Shown here piece by piece: positions 11,392 through 22,297 of a stretch of 64,000 nucleotides of DNA (within the stretch, counting starts at the first letter, position 1; every line of letters starts with the position of its first letter). The position numbers were made by a program, and so were the translations under genes. Location: positions 29,812,540-29,876,539 of the forward strand of contig OZ020618.1 of NCBI GenBank assembly GCA_963971575.1. Direction: 5' to 3'. The notes under the pieces are model-generated. The model was given only the letters and a program-made list of their open reading frames with translations. It was not told the origin of the DNA and did no database searches. The stretch is from Liopterus haemorrhoidalis (Eukaryota > Arthropoda > Insecta > Coleoptera > Dytiscidae).

Positions 11392-12258
11392 AGCTGGCCA
11401 TACACTATCGCTCCATTCGGATGTCATCCATGTGGATGACATCCAAAAACCTAGCATATACATCATCACTCCAATCATCCACGCAGTCTTGTTTCTTGAA
11501 CAATTGAAAAGAATTGCTATTGGCAGCTGCCACTTGCTTAATTTTAAAAAAGAAAAACAAGAGGACTAAATGGTGAAAATATTGGTTATTGAAGAGGAAG
11601 CGGTTCTCTCATGTGAACCTAGTGAACCATGTAGGACCGCAGAGAATTAATTATTTTCACGACTGTATCTCTGTTTGCATTACTGTCTTTACTTCTAAAT
11701 AACACTAATAATTGGTTAATAGCCAAATTCCTTTTTATTCTACATGATAGTCTGTGTTAATTACTTGCCACAAACATGATATTTTTGCAAATCTTGATAT
11801 TTTTCAATCACATCTAGCACAAATTCGTGTCTAGTCGTCATTATATTTTATTAAAAAATATTGAAAACTGTTTAATAAATGAATTGAAAATAAATTTAAT
11901 AATATAAATATTAAAATAAAAAGCTTGCAAATAAAAAACAATGTTGTGCAATCACAAGTTAAAATGGTTGACGATGTTAACGGCTGGGCGGCCACGGACA
12001 GAATGATCTGTTTGGACCACGTTATCACCACACACCATACGATTGGAGCGATGGCTTGATGTCACTCCGCGTGGTTTTCCCCACACACCATCAGTTGGAT
12101 TGAATGGATTATAGTCCAAACGAATAGATTTTGAACTGATTGGATATCCAATTCATCCTGTCACTCCACATCATCCACCTGGTTTTCCCCATTCATGGTC
12201 AGATTTTGGAGTGATATCGCTCCATTTGGACGGATGGAACGATAGTGTATGGCCAGCT
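11392..12258. mobile_element. PIF/Harbinger-like non-autonomous element, 867 bp
   Basis: AGCTGGCCATACACTATCG is found at both ends in inverted orientation, flanked by TTA at 11389-11391 and 12259-12261, the three-base duplication typical of PIF/Harbinger. Inside both ends are catccac/gtggatg-type words. No transposase or DNA-binding protein was recognised. Confidence 0.8.
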
Positions 12259-12298
12259 TTAGACCTTGTGGTCGTGATCCAAAACATTAATATGCAGT

Positions 12299-12587
12299 CT
12301 GAATTTTCACACATTTCATGGTTTTGTAGCTATTCACGTGTATAAAGCCTAAAGAACATCAAAATCAGCAGTTTTTTGCTAATCACTTTTTTTCGTTAAT
12401 TTGTGTACTAAACATTAATTTCATTTAATTTTAAATTTAATTTCATTTAATAAACATTAATGAAATTTCATTTAATATTTTACACTAAATTTAAATAAAT
12501 TATGAAAATGTTGTTACAATAAAATTTAAATTAAAAAATACCAATAATGATTTTTTTTTCTGTTTCAAAAACGTATTTCTCACTATT
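12299..12587. mobile_element. H1 copy B, 5' part
   Basis: gaattttcacacatttcatggttttgtagctat corresponds to the start of H1 copies A and C, and aaaacgtatttctcactatt at 12568-12587 matches copy A at about 9325. The LTR retrotransposon begins at exactly this point, and the H1 sequence resumes at 21439. Confidence 0.75.
12583..12587. repeat. 5-bp TSD of the BEL/Pao element (left)
   Basis: ctatt abuts the 5' LTR and is repeated exactly at 21434-21438 after the 3' LTR. Five-base TSDs are usual for BEL/Pao integration. Confidence 0.95.
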
Positions 12588-12833
12588 TGTTGGGCCCGCT
12601 AGGCGCCCCAAGTTCCTTATTTAGTAATTTTAATTTATTTAAATGTTCAAAAACAATTCTTGTATATTTTTCCATGTTTTAGGCCAACTAGGGCCATCTA
12701 CACATTATATATTGCACTTTTATGCAATTTTAATGCATAAATTAACCGCAATTAACAGGTCGCTGACCGTTCATTAAAAAATTAACCTGTTCGTTAATAT
12801 AACGTTTTTTCGAGACCGCATGGTTTTTTAACC

Positions 12834-12840
12834 TATAAAT
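12834..12840 (+). promoter_or_regulatory. TATA-like box in the LTR
   Basis: TATAAAT, following acc, is the best TATA match in the LTR. The same site lies at 20347-20353 in the 3' LTR. Use as a promoter is inferred. Confidence 0.45.
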
Positions 12841-13790
12841 CAGTGTTTTTCGCTTCCCGGCTATTTTTTATGCCGTGTATATTTCGGATTTACAACCCGA
12901 AATATCAGTGATTTAAACCGCTCTTTGTCAGATTTACAACCTGACAAATCATATCAGTGCATCTTATAATTTAGAGTGAAAACCAGATCAGCTGATTCAT
13001 CCAGACGAGCTATCCGGCTACCAGGAAGAATCCAGATCCAGAATCCAGCTAAGTGTCGTACACTGTAGTTTTATTCTGTTTATTTGTACTTAAAAATATT
13101 CTATTTAGAATTTTGTTTGTTTTGAGAATATTGTTTATTAGAGTAGTTCATTCCGAACTTACTCATTTTCAGGTTTCAATTTATTATTGTTGTTAAATTC
13201 TTTAGTATAGCCTTCAGCTAATAATTTAGTAACAATAATACTGCATATTATTGTTAATTTGCAGATATTAATATTCTAGTATTAACATTCATTTATTGTA
13301 GTTTATTTTCACGTGCCTTCAGCTGATATTTATTTATGTATTAATGCAATTTAACCATCTGTTTGTTGCATATTTATTTCTAGTTCTAATACTGAACTAA
13401 GGCTTGGCTTTCACCAAAACACATTTTTATAGTGTAAATTATAAGATTTGTACAGTTTATTATTGTATTGTGTCCGACAAAGTACACTGGCCAGCTTACA
13501 TTGCACCGTATCTTGCCAGGTGTACTTTGTATCCAGTGAGTTGAGTCTACGATATTTTCGTGTTAGGTACATCGTCGGTAGGAGTCATCGAGGGAAACAT
13601 CAAGTATTGGCTCCTCCTTTCACCTTATTTGTGGGCCTGGACTTTAACCCTTCTCTCCCCAGCGAGGGCTACACCTCCTTTGTGCAGTCTCCTAGATTTG
13701 CCCCTAGGAGCAGAAGAGTTTAAATCCCCCTTCTTTCCTTAAGGTTGAAACCGGCGATTACTCTACTCACTGCGCGTACGTCCGCGACAC

Positions 13791-13796
13791 AATAAA
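13791..13796 (+). terminator. Polyadenylation signal in the LTR
   Basis: AATAAA within gacacAATAAAccac. The equivalent site at 21304-21309 in the 3' LTR would serve the genomic transcript. Confidence 0.55.
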
Positions 13797-13910
13797 CCAC
13801 TCTGTTTACCGGCGCGCTGCGCTTCCATATATATCGGTCCTTCGAGTTTTTAGATTGTCGACCACTGTGTGTAGCGCTGTCTTGTCCTACGGTCACCACC
13901 CAACGTAGGC

Positions 13911-14300
13911 GGGCGCTACATTTCATGGTCTGCTTCGAGCCGGATTTGATCCGCCGTTTTGTGCGATTTACAAAGTCCGATTTTTGCAAGTCCGATTTTT
14001 GCAAGTCCGATTTTTGTAAATCCGATATTTTGTTGTCCGACTCGCGCTACATTTCATGGTCCTCCACGAGCCGGATGCGAACCTCCGTTCTGCGAGATTT
14101 ACAAGTCCGATTTTTGCAAGGCCGATTTTTGCCAGTCCGATTTTTGCAAGTCCGATTTTTTGCAAGTCCGATTTTTGTAAGTCCGATTTTTAGTGTCCGA
14201 CTGTTGTACATTTCGGATACAGAACCTCCGTTTTGCCCGATTTACGAATATTCCGACTTTTTGGAAGTCCGATTTTTGTAAGTCTGAATTTTTATTGTCC
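13911..14300 (+). repeat. Leader repeats containing duplicated PBS and tttttgcaagtccga arrays
   Basis: Three blocks start at about 13913, 14044 and 14206. Each begins (g)tacatttc, the first two continue with tggtc...gagccgga, all have a ccgttttg-like word and gatttac, and each then runs into tandem 15-mers tttttgcaagtccga. The block thus duplicates the LTR/PBS junction sequence. Open frames through this array are by-products of the 15-bp period. Confidence 0.85.
13926..13950 (+). promoter_or_regulatory. Primer-binding site, tRNA-Tyr-like
   Basis: TGGTC-TG-CTTCGAGCCGGATTTGA, five bases after the LTR, is complementary to the 3' end of insect tRNA-Tyr (…TCAAATCCGGCTCGAAGGACCA) apart from two extra bases (tg) after TGGTC. 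A second, less perfect copy lies at 14057-14084. The primer identity rests on recalled tRNA sequence, not on a search. Confidence 0.6.
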
Positions 14301-14390
14301 GATTTATCTTGAAATCGTTCATATCACGCCTGCTAGAAGTGTCTGGCAGCTCCACGGACCTATTAGGCCGTTTTCCAGGATAAAAAGCCA

Positions 14391-14640
14391 ATTTGGATTA
14401 TCCGACCATTTGGTTTATCCGATCTCCGATCAACCGGTTTGATCCCACAACAAGTTAACGTTGCTGTTAACCCTGTTTCCACTGTTGGAAGCAATTTGGA
14501 TTATCCGACTTTTGGATTATCCGATCACTGATCAACCGTTTTGATTCCACAACAAGTTAACGTTGCTGTTATCCCTGTTTACGTTAGTTGGAAGAACTCT
14601 TGGATTATCCGACACGCTCGATTATCCGACCTTTGGTTCT
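14391..14640 (+). repeat. Second leader repeat, about 104-bp period
   Basis: Two units starting at about 14391 and 14494, and a partial third near 14599, share ttggattatccga, gatcaaccg, acaacaagttaacgttgctg and ccctgttt. They lie between the first leader array and the Gag-Pol start. The role is unknown; packaging or translation control is a guess. Confidence 0.8.
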
Positions 14641-14785
14641 TTCAACGCCAGGATCACATACCCCAAGGCCGGCGGCATCTCCAGTCTGCACGGCAAGAGT
14701 TTAGTATTTGTGATATACTAAAATTTGTACTACCATTGATCCCGCGATCGCTCTGTACTTGACCAAGATTTCCCATCGGTTCAAC

Positions 14786-17700
14786 ATGGCCGCTGTCACA
14801 AGGCTCACAGTAAAAAAGGGATTTTGTGTCAGGTATTTGGACACGTTAGAAAGGTCCATTCAGGATGCCTTGACCGATCCAAGCAAACTCGCTCGCGTGC
14901 GTGCTCAACTCAAGGAGCTACCAGCAAGGAGGAGTACCTATGAAGAGTGCATGTTGGAATTACTGACTCTTCCAGAAACTGTGGACAAACAGGAGGAACT
15001 GAATCTTGAATATGATGATTTTTGTGAGAGAGTCACCGAAGTCGTCACTACTTGTGATCAGTCACCATTCGCTGAGAACGTTCCTCAGTCATGTGACAGA
15101 ACTGATCTGCCTAACACTGCCTTCCAAAGCAGCATCCAGTCTACTTCAACCCATACACGATTGTCGAAGTTGGATCTGCCTACATTTACAGGAAAGATTT
15201 CCGAATGGAGTTCATACTGCGACATGTTTATGAGCACAGTACATAACAACGAATCGTTCGCTCCAGTACAGAAATTTCAGCACCTGAAAGCCAGTCTGGC
15301 TGGAGAACCTCTAGAACTTGTAAGAAATCTCAAGCTCACTGATGCTAACTACGAACCAGCTTTAGCCGTCCTGAAAAAGCGATATCAGCACACTCGCCTG
15401 ATTTCTGGACATCATGTGGACGGACTATTGGACTTGGATTCTCTAACCAACATGTCTTTCCATAACGTCTCAAGGTTTGTGTCATCGATCACCAGCCATG
15501 TAGAGGCTCTACGGGCTCAGGGAGAGCCTGTGGACAACTGGTCTCAAATATTCGCCTGCATCCTAGTCAGGAAACTGAACACTCAGACCAGGAACAGATT
15601 TGAGCGCCATCTGAATCCGAAGTCCTTACCAACGTTGTCCGAATTGTTAGATTTTTTGAGCACATACGTTACCTCCCAACAGTGGCAGACTGTGGATCAA
15701 GAAGATCCGATAATAGACCCCTCAGCAAAAGCTAGTTCAAACCCGAGAGCTAGCGCAAGCCCGAGGTCACAAAGGCAGAAAAAGGCTTTTGTAACCACTT
15801 CCTACCAAACTTTAACATGTTTAGAGTGCAAAACGTCACATCCTATGCACTCTTGCACGAAGTTTAGAAGTCTCACGCCGTATGAGAGACGTTCTCTCAT
15901 AAGGAAACACAATCACTGCTACAATTGTTTTTCGCCAAACCATCAAGCACCGACTTGTAACTCCAAGTACAATTGTAGATATTGTAACCAGCGACATCAT
16001 ACACTGCTTCATATTGGGGAACACCTCCCAACAGGAAGAGCACATGATGTCTCCCAAGCTAAACCATTCCGTCCAAAGAGCCAACCTGACAGTGAAGTTA
16101 GCAAGGAAAAGCCTTCAACTTCAACTCTCGTAGTAGTACACAATACGAGGACCACACCTCAACCGAGGTTATCGCGTGTTTTGTTGAGTACCGCACGCAT
16201 CCAAGTGAGAGACTCCCAACAACGCTGGAAGGAAGTTAGAGTACTCCTTGACAGCGGGAGTGAGACCAGCTTGATGTCGGATAGCTGCTGTCTCAAACTA
16301 GGCTTAGATTTGAAGCCTACCAAGACATCCATATCTGGAGTTTCCAATGTGGAGGTAGACGCGGTCTCAGGAGTTGTTAAATGTCACTTCCGCCCGCGTC
16401 ACAACTGGAACAACTTTTCTACCAATGCCCTGGTGGTTAAGAACATTGCTGCCTGCTTGCCAGCCCAGACTTTCCGTCCATTCACATCACCCATGTTGAG
16501 AGGAGTGCAACTGGCAGATCCAAGTTATAACCAAACCGCTCCAGTAGACATGCTACTGGGAGCTGATGTCTATTTTTCTTTGGTTAAAGGAAAACCAGTG
16601 AAATTACCTGAAGGCCCATACGCGATAGAGACCGCTTTGGGCGTAGTAATTACCGGTCCATTTCCCGGACCAGCCAACAAAGTTAAGTCCTTCCACGTAT
16701 CGGTGCTTCAGGACTTGAACGAAACCGTAAGGAGGTTTTGGGAATTAGAAGAAGTTCCCCATAAACCTGCCCAAACCGAGGATGAGATCAAAGCTGATTT
16801 GATCTATCTCCAACAGCATAACCGCACCGAGGAAGGTCGTTATGTTGTTCCATTGCTACGAAAACCCGACGCTGTTGAGCTAGGCGGCTCATTTGGAACC
16901 GCACTGGTGTGTTACCGATCCCTACGAGCCAGACTCAACAGGCAACCCGCTCTTCGTGAAGAGTATGTAAACTTTATGCGAGATTATCTCGAATCCGGCC
17001 ATATGTCCAAACTGGCCAATAAGCATCCTATGTTAGAAGATGGATATTTTATTCCGCATCACCCCGTCATCAAATATGATGGACCGAAGTTGAAGCTGCG
17101 TGTAGTCTTCAACGCTTCCAAATCCACAACGAACGGAGTGTCTTTAAATGACACACTTTTACCAGGACCACCATTACAGGTAGATTTAGCGTGCCTTGTA
17201 ATGCGTCAACGACTGCATAAAATTATATTTACTGCTGACATCCGACAAATGTTTCGTCAGGTCCTGATTCAACAAAAGGAGCGATGTTTCCAGAAAATTC
17301 TCTGGAACTTTGATCTAACTACAACCCCCCAAGCGTACCAGTTGAATACCGTCACTTATGGTACGACGAGCGCACCATTTTTGGCCATCCGGACCCTCCG
17401 ACAACTGGCACAAGACGAGGGACATGCCTTTCCGCTTGCTGCAAGGGCATTAGACTCTGACACCTTTGTAGACGATATTATCACAGGTGCCAGCTCCGTT
17501 CCCGACGCCCTCGCTCTTAGAGACCAACTCATCGGTTTGCTTGGAAAAGCTGGAATGCAACTACGCAAATGGTCTAGCAACCACCCTGAAGTGTTAAGAG
17601 ATATTCCAAAGGACCATAGATTGGATCAAGAACCGTTAGATCTAGATAAGGATCACACGGTTAAGATCCTAGGGTTAATGTGGAACTCTCTCACCGACTC

Positions 17701-20032
17701 CTTCATGTATCAGATTAACCTACCCGAAACAACCAACTCTAAAAGGCAGCTCCTGTCAGAAGCTGCAAGGATATTCGATCCATTAGGTTGGCTATCACCG
17801 ATCACCGTAGTGGCGAAGCTTTTGATCCAAGACTTGTGGAAAGCAGGATTGGGGTGGGACGACCCACTCCCTCATGCCATCAGTGAAAAATGGGACAACT
17901 TCAAGTCTCATTTGCATCGCATCAGTGAGGTATCTATCCCAAGATGGATTCCCAACACCGTGACCACCGACCTGGTGGGCTTCTGCGATGCGTCAGAGAA
18001 AGGATATGCAGCTATCGTGTATCTCCGCAGTCACACTAGCGAATGTACCAAGATTTCTCTAGTTATGGCAAAAACCAGAGTAGCACCCGTCAAGCAAGTC
18101 TCCCTGCCGAGATTGGAGCTCTGTGCTGCCCTGTTGCTCGCACAACTAGTTAGTTGTGTAACCGAGTCTTTAAGCATCGACTTAAGACATACCTATTTAT
18201 GGACTGACTCCACCGTCACTCTAGCGTGGATTCAGGTCCCGTCTCATCGATGGAAAACATTTGTGGCAAACAGAGTGTCGCAAATAAGCCAACTTACGAA
18301 AGTATCCGACTGGCATCATGTACGCTCCGCGGACAACCCCGCAGATTGCGCGTCCAGAGGGCTGTTACCCTCTGAACTGCCAGAGCACCCGCTCTGGTGG
18401 TCTGGACCCATTTGGCTGAACCGACCCATTGAAGAATGGCCAATAAATACCAGTACCATTTCCCCAACGTCTGAGGAAGATGTACTAGCTGAGACTAAAC
18501 CAGCTATATGCCTCGTTCAGCAGAACGAGCAAGTAAATGACATGTTTCTTTTGTACTCATCATATTCCCGACTGATGAGAATTACTGCCTTATGCCTGCG
18601 TTTTATTAATAATTCGCGACCCCGAGGAAACAAGTGTTATGGATTCATTTCAACTGCTGAACTAAGTCGAGCCCAGATGCTGCTGGCACGAATGGCTCAA
18701 GTCGATGCATTCGGACCGCAGTTGAAATGTCTTGCTGAACGTAAACCGGTTTCCAAACCGCTAAGGAAGCTGGACCCTTTCCTCGATCGACACGGCCTGA
18801 TGAGAGTAGGTGAGAGACTAATATTTACCGAGAGAACCTACGATCATAGGCACCCCATACTGTTGTCCTCAAAACACATCCTTACCGACATGTTAGTGAA
18901 GTATTACCACGACAAACACTTACATGCATCGCCGAGAACCATCCAAGCTATCGTTGAACGCGCATTCTGGATAGTAGGTGCACGTAACCTAATTAGAAGA
19001 GTTTGTCGTAAGTGCGTTAGATGTTTCAGAAATAAGCCGACCTTTTTGCACCCCATGATGGGAGACCTGCCTCAACCCCGAGTCAGACCGGAGAAACCGT
19101 TCGCTATTATAGGAACTGATTACGGAGGACCCTACATGGTCACGCCATATAAAGGTAGAGGCTATAAGTGTCATAAGGCATATCTCTGCCTGTTTATCTG
19201 CTTTGCCACTAAAGCAGTACACCTTGAACTTGCATCTGATTTGACCACTGAAACATTCTTGAACGCCTTCCATAGATTCATCTCCCGGCGAGGAAGATGT
19301 TCCAAAATCTACAGCGATGGAGGAACAAATTACATTGGAGCTAAAGCTCACTTTTCGGAGCTGCAGAAATTTGTAACTTCCTCCAATTACAACGATTGTT
19401 TGGCCAATAAATTGGCAGTGGATGGTGTCGAGTGGCACATTAACCCTGCGTCAGCCCCACACTTTGGAGGATTGTGGGAGGCTGCTATTAAATCCGTGAA
19501 GTTCCACTTGTCTCGTGTTATTGGCGAACAAGTGCTCACGTATGAGGAGATGACAACTGTATTGGCCAGAATAGAAGCTGTCCTTAATTCGAGGCCGCTC
19601 ACCCAATTGTCCACGGACCCAGAGGACTGTGAGGCACTCACGCCCAGCCATTTCCTTACAATGGAACCTGCCGTATCTGTCCCAGAACCCAACCTTGAAG
19701 GTGAACCCATTGCGATACTAAAGAGATGGAAACTCACGCAAAAAATTGTTCAAGATTTTTGGAGGCGTTGGAACAATGAGTATCTGAACACGCTTCAACA
19801 ACGCCAGAAGTGGGACAAACCTGCGTTATCGCTGCAGGTAGGACAGTTGGTTTTGGTCCAGGACAACTGCTTGCCCCCCTTGCAATGGAAGTTGGGGCGA
19901 GTGATTAAGGTCTCCCCGGGAGGAGACGACGTGGTGAGAGTCGCCACCGTCAAGACCGCCAAGGGTACCTTGGTAAGGCCAGTAGTGAAACTGGCTCCCC
20001 TTCCAATCGATTATTGTCCTCCAGTATGTTGA
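14786..20032 (+). CDS. BEL/Pao Gag-Pol polyprotein, intact, 1748 aa
   Basis: Encodes the structural and enzymatic proteins of the retrotransposon as one frame. The start is the ATG at 14786 (ttcaacATGG); a TTG 27 bases upstream in frame is not a credible start. In order: Gag region with the DUF1759-like block LDLPTFTGKISEWSSYCDMF (from about residue 127); zinc knuckle CYNCFSPNHQAPTC from 378 and a second CRYCNQRHH; aspartic protease LLDSGSET (Asp489); reverse transcriptase with FTADIRQMF (Asp818) and FVDD (Asp896, Asp897); RNase H with Asp1068, Glu1111, Asp1141 and Asp1187; integrase zinc region HDKHLH...CRKC (His1375, Cys1407, Cys1410) and catalytic Asp1445, Asp1511, Glu1565; C-terminal DUF5641-like domain (GQLVLVQD...GRVIKV). 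All expected catalytic residues are present with no stop or frameshift. The RT-RNaseH-integrase order and the YVDD variant FVDD fit BEL/Pao. Confidence 0.97.
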   Translation: MAAVTRLTVKKGFCVRYLDTLERSIQDALTDPSKLARVRAQLKELPARRSTYEECMLELLTLPETVDKQEELNLEYDDFCERVTEVVTTCDQSPFAENVPQSCDRTDLPNTAFQSSIQSTSTHTRLSKLDLPTFTGKISEWSSYCDMFMSTVHNNESFAPVQKFQHLKASLAGEPLELVRNLKLTDANYEPALAVLKKRYQHTRLISGHHVDGLLDLDSLTNMSFHNVSRFVSSITSHVEALRAQGEPVDNWSQIFACILVRKLNTQTRNRFERHLNPKSLPTLSELLDFLSTYVTSQQWQTVDQEDPIIDPSAKASSNPRASASPRSQRQKKAFVTTSYQTLTCLECKTSHPMHSCTKFRSLTPYERRSLIRKHNHCYNCFSPNHQAPTCNSKYNCRYCNQRHHTLLHIGEHLPTGRAHDVSQAKPFRPKSQPDSEVSKEKPSTSTLVVVHNTRTTPQPRLSRVLLSTARIQVRDSQQRWKEVRVLLDSGSETSLMSDSCCLKLGLDLKPTKTSISGVSNVEVDAVSGVVKCHFRPRHNWNNFSTNALVVKNIAACLPAQTFRPFTSPMLRGVQLADPSYNQTAPVDMLLGADVYFSLVKGKPVKLPEGPYAIETALGVVITGPFPGPANKVKSFHVSVLQDLNETVRRFWELEEVPHKPAQTEDEIKADLIYLQQHNRTEEGRYVVPLLRKPDAVELGGSFGTALVCYRSLRARLNRQPALREEYVNFMRDYLESGHMSKLANKHPMLEDGYFIPHHPVIKYDGPKLKLRVVFNASKSTTNGVSLNDTLLPGPPLQVDLACLVMRQRLHKIIFTADIRQMFRQVLIQQKERCFQKILWNFDLTTTPQAYQLNTVTYGTTSAPFLAIRTLRQLAQDEGHAFPLAARALDSDTFVDDIITGASSVPDALALRDQLIGLLGKAGMQLRKWSSNHPEVLRDIPKDHRLDQEPLDLDKDHTVKILGLMWNSLTDSFMYQINLPETTNSKRQLLSEAARIFDPLGWLSPITVVAKLLIQDLWKAGLGWDDPLPHAISEKWDNFKSHLHRISEVSIPRWIPNTVTTDLVGFCDASEKGYAAIVYLRSHTSECTKISLVMAKTRVAPVKQVSLPRLELCAALLLAQLVSCVTESLSIDLRHTYLWTDSTVTLAWIQVPSHRWKTFVANRVSQISQLTKVSDWHHVRSADNPADCASRGLLPSELPEHPLWWSGPIWLNRPIEEWPINTSTISPTSEEDVLAETKPAICLVQQNEQVNDMFLLYSSYSRLMRITALCLRFINNSRPRGNKCYGFISTAELSRAQMLLARMAQVDAFGPQLKCLAERKPVSKPLRKLDPFLDRHGLMRVGERLIFTERTYDHRHPILLSSKHILTDMLVKYYHDKHLHASPRTIQAIVERAFWIVGARNLIRRVCRKCVRCFRNKPTFLHPMMGDLPQPRVRPEKPFAIIGTDYGGPYMVTPYKGRGYKCHKAYLCLFICFATKAVHLELASDLTTETFLNAFHRFISRRGRCSKIYSDGGTNYIGAKAHFSELQKFVTSSNYNDCLANKLAVDGVEWHINPASAPHFGGLWEAAIKSVKFHLSRVIGEQVLTYEEMTTVLARIEAVLNSRPLTQLSTDPEDCEALTPSHFLTMEPAVSVPEPNLEGEPIAILKRWKLTQKIVQDFWRRWNNEYLNTLQQRQKWDKPALSLQVGQLVLVQDNCLPPLQWKLGRVIKVSPGGDDVVRVATVKTAKGTLVRPVVKLAPLPIDYCPPVC

Positions 20033-20087
20033 TTGCCACTCCAGTTAACAATCATAATTTGTTGTTCCCTGTTCTAAAACATTCGTT

Positions 20088-20100
20088 TTGGCCGGCGGAA
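20088..20100 (+). promoter_or_regulatory. Polypurine-tract position before the 3' LTR
   Basis: ttggccggcggaa directly precedes the 3' LTR, where plus-strand priming should start. Only the last six to seven bases are purine-rich, so it is an unusually poor tract. Confidence 0.4.
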
Positions 20101-21433
20101 TGTTGGGCCCGCTAGGCGCCCCAAGTTCCTTATTTAGTAATTTTAATTTATTTAAATGTTCAAAAACAATTCTTGTATATTTTTCCATGTTTTAGGCCAA
20201 CTAGGGCCATCTACACATTATATATTGCACTTTTATGCAATTTTAATGCATAAATTAACCGCAATTAACAGGTCGCTGACCGTTCATTAAAAAATTAACC
20301 TGTTCGTTAATATAACGTTTTTTCGAGACCGCATGGTTTTTTAACCTATAAATCAGTGTTTTTCGCTTCCCGGCTATTTTTTATGCCGTGTATATTTCGG
20401 ATTTACAACCCGAAATATCAGTGATTTAAACCGCTCTTTGTCAGATTTACAACCTGACAAATCATATCAGTGCATCTTATAATTTAGAGTGAAAACCAGA
20501 TCAGCTGATTCATCCAGACGAGCTATCCGGCTACCAGGAAGAATCCAGATCCAGAATCCAGCTAAGTGTCGTACACTGTAGTTTTATTCTGTTTATTTGT
20601 ACTTAAAAATATTCTATTTAGAATTTTGTTTGTTTTGAGAATATTGTTTATTAGAGTAGTTCATTCCGAACTTACTCATTTTCAGGTTTCAATTTATTAT
20701 TGTTGTTAAATTCTTTAGTATAGCCTTCAGCTAATAATTTAGTAACAATAATACTGCATATTATTGTTAATTTGCAGATATTAATATTCTAGTATTAACA
20801 TTCATTTATTGTAGTTTATTTTCACGTGCCTTCAGCTGATATTTATTTATGTATTAATGCAATTTAACCATCTGTTTGTTGCATATTTATTTCTAGTTCT
20901 AATACTGAACTAAGGCTTGGCTTTCACCAAAACACATTTTTATAGTGTAAATTATAAGATTTGTACAGTTTATTATTGTATTGTGTCCGACAAAGTACAC
21001 TGGCCAGCTTACATTGCACCGTATCTTGCCAGGTGTACTTTGTATCCAGTGAGTTGAGTCTACGATATTTTCGTGTTAGGTACATCGTCGGTAGGAGTCA
21101 TCGAGGGAAACATCAAGTATTGGCTCCTCCTTTCACCTTATTTGTGGGCCTGGACTTTAACCCTTCTCTCCCCAGCGAGGGCTACACCTCCTTTGTGCAG
21201 TCTCCTAGATTTGCCCCTAGGAGCAGAAGAGTTTAAATCCCCCTTCTTTCCTTAAGGTTGAAACCGGCGATTACTCTACTCACTGCGCGTACGTCCGCGA
21301 CACAATAAACCACTCTGTTTACCGGCGCGCTGCGCTTCCATATATATCGGTCCTTCGAGTTTTTAGATTGTCGACCACTGTGTGTAGCGCTGTCTTGTCC
21401 TACGGTCACCACCCAACGTAGGCGGGCGCTACA
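20101..21433 (+). repeat. 3' LTR of the BEL/Pao element
   Basis: Same length (1333 bp) and same termini as the 5' LTR. TATA-like and AATAAA motifs recur at the same offsets. No mismatch was noticed across the compared lines. Confidence 0.97.
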
Positions 21434-21438
21434 CTATT
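21434..21438. repeat. 5-bp TSD of the BEL/Pao element (right)
   Basis: ctatt, identical to 12583-12587. Confidence 0.95.
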
Positions 21439-22297
21439 AATAATGTGCTATTTGTTTTATAAGTAGGTAAGTAATTCATTATTATAAATTGTTTATTTTA
21501 ACTTTGATATCTTAAAAAATACAAACTAAAATAATTCAAATAGGTGGAAATATACCAACTTTATACGTTCACACATGAACGCTACACAACTTGCATTACA
21601 TAACGTATTCTACCTCGCGTACAAAGTCGATTCTTAGCTGTTAAAATTAATTATAATTTTAATAACAAAACGTATAATACCTTAGCCATAAATACAAAAA
21701 AGCCATAACATTATTAGTAATAATTTAGCCATTAATAGAAAAAATAAAAAAAAAAATCAATAAACAAAGCAATTGTGTCAAAAGCACAAAAAAAGCGATA
21801 TCTTTCGAAAATATAAGTAATCCGATTGAATATTTCCGTTGTACTATTCTGGTTCATATTATTGTGCATTATTCAGAATTTTTTCAGATTTTTAAATTCC
21901 GGCTCCCCTGGGTTATACGGTGCGGGACAAGTTTTTTAAAACACATTTTTAGCAAAAATCGTTTTAAAATAAAGAAATTTTAGAAAACTACTATTTTTTT
22001 TCCTAAACTACGTCTTAAGAGCTTTTTTTGGTAAGACACAATATAAATTGTAAAAAAAAATTTTTCAACGACGCTTGATTTTTTTTGATAAACTAATCTG
22101 ATTCATAATTGCTGTTGAACTCCGGTGCCCATCAGTGTATATTATAGACAAAGTTTTTTGACACATTTTTGGTGAAAATCCCATAAACAAATTTAATTGC
22201 TCAAATATAAAAAATTGTTGATTTATCCACACATGAAGAGGTTTCATTTGATTAATCAAAATTTGAAAAAAGTATATATTTATTTTGTCATTAAATA

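Larger units (their letters stand above)
12588..13920 (+). repeat. 5' LTR of the BEL/Pao element
   Basis: Begins TGTTGGGCCCGC and ends GGCGGGCGCTACA. It holds a TATAAAT at 12834-12840 and an AATAAA at 13791-13796. The long gap between these two signals suggests a long R region. The open frames seen inside (for example 13448-13723) have no ATG and recur identically in the other LTR; they are not treated as genes. Confidence 0.97.
12588..21433 (+). mobile_element. Complete BEL/Pao LTR retrotransposon, 8846 bp
   Basis: It consists of LTR 12588-13920, leader with primer-binding site, a single Gag-Pol frame 14786-20032, and LTR 20101-21433. Both LTRs are 1333 bp, run TG to CA, and showed no difference in the stretches compared by eye, so the insertion is recent. 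The perfect TSD and intact frame make it a candidate for a currently mobile element. No envelope-like frame is present. It landed inside an older H1 repeat. Confidence 0.97.

Noticed and set aside
13448..13723. 91-codon frame in each LTR
   Set aside because: No ATG start, identical in both LTRs, no family resemblance; LTR non-coding sequence.
13925..14281. Open reading frames of 65-118 codons on both strands in the retrotransposon leader
   Set aside because: They arise from the 15-bp tandem repeat, whose length is a multiple of three; the peptides are periodic (SDFCK, ASPIF) and match no protein.
14759..14785. TTG start for Gag-Pol
   Set aside because: Non-ATG start is implausible in an insect; the in-frame ATG at 14786 has a good context and leaves all domains intact.
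18989..19737. Minus-strand frames of 116 and 149 codons under the integrase region
   Set aside because: Shadows of the intact Gag-Pol frame on the other strand.
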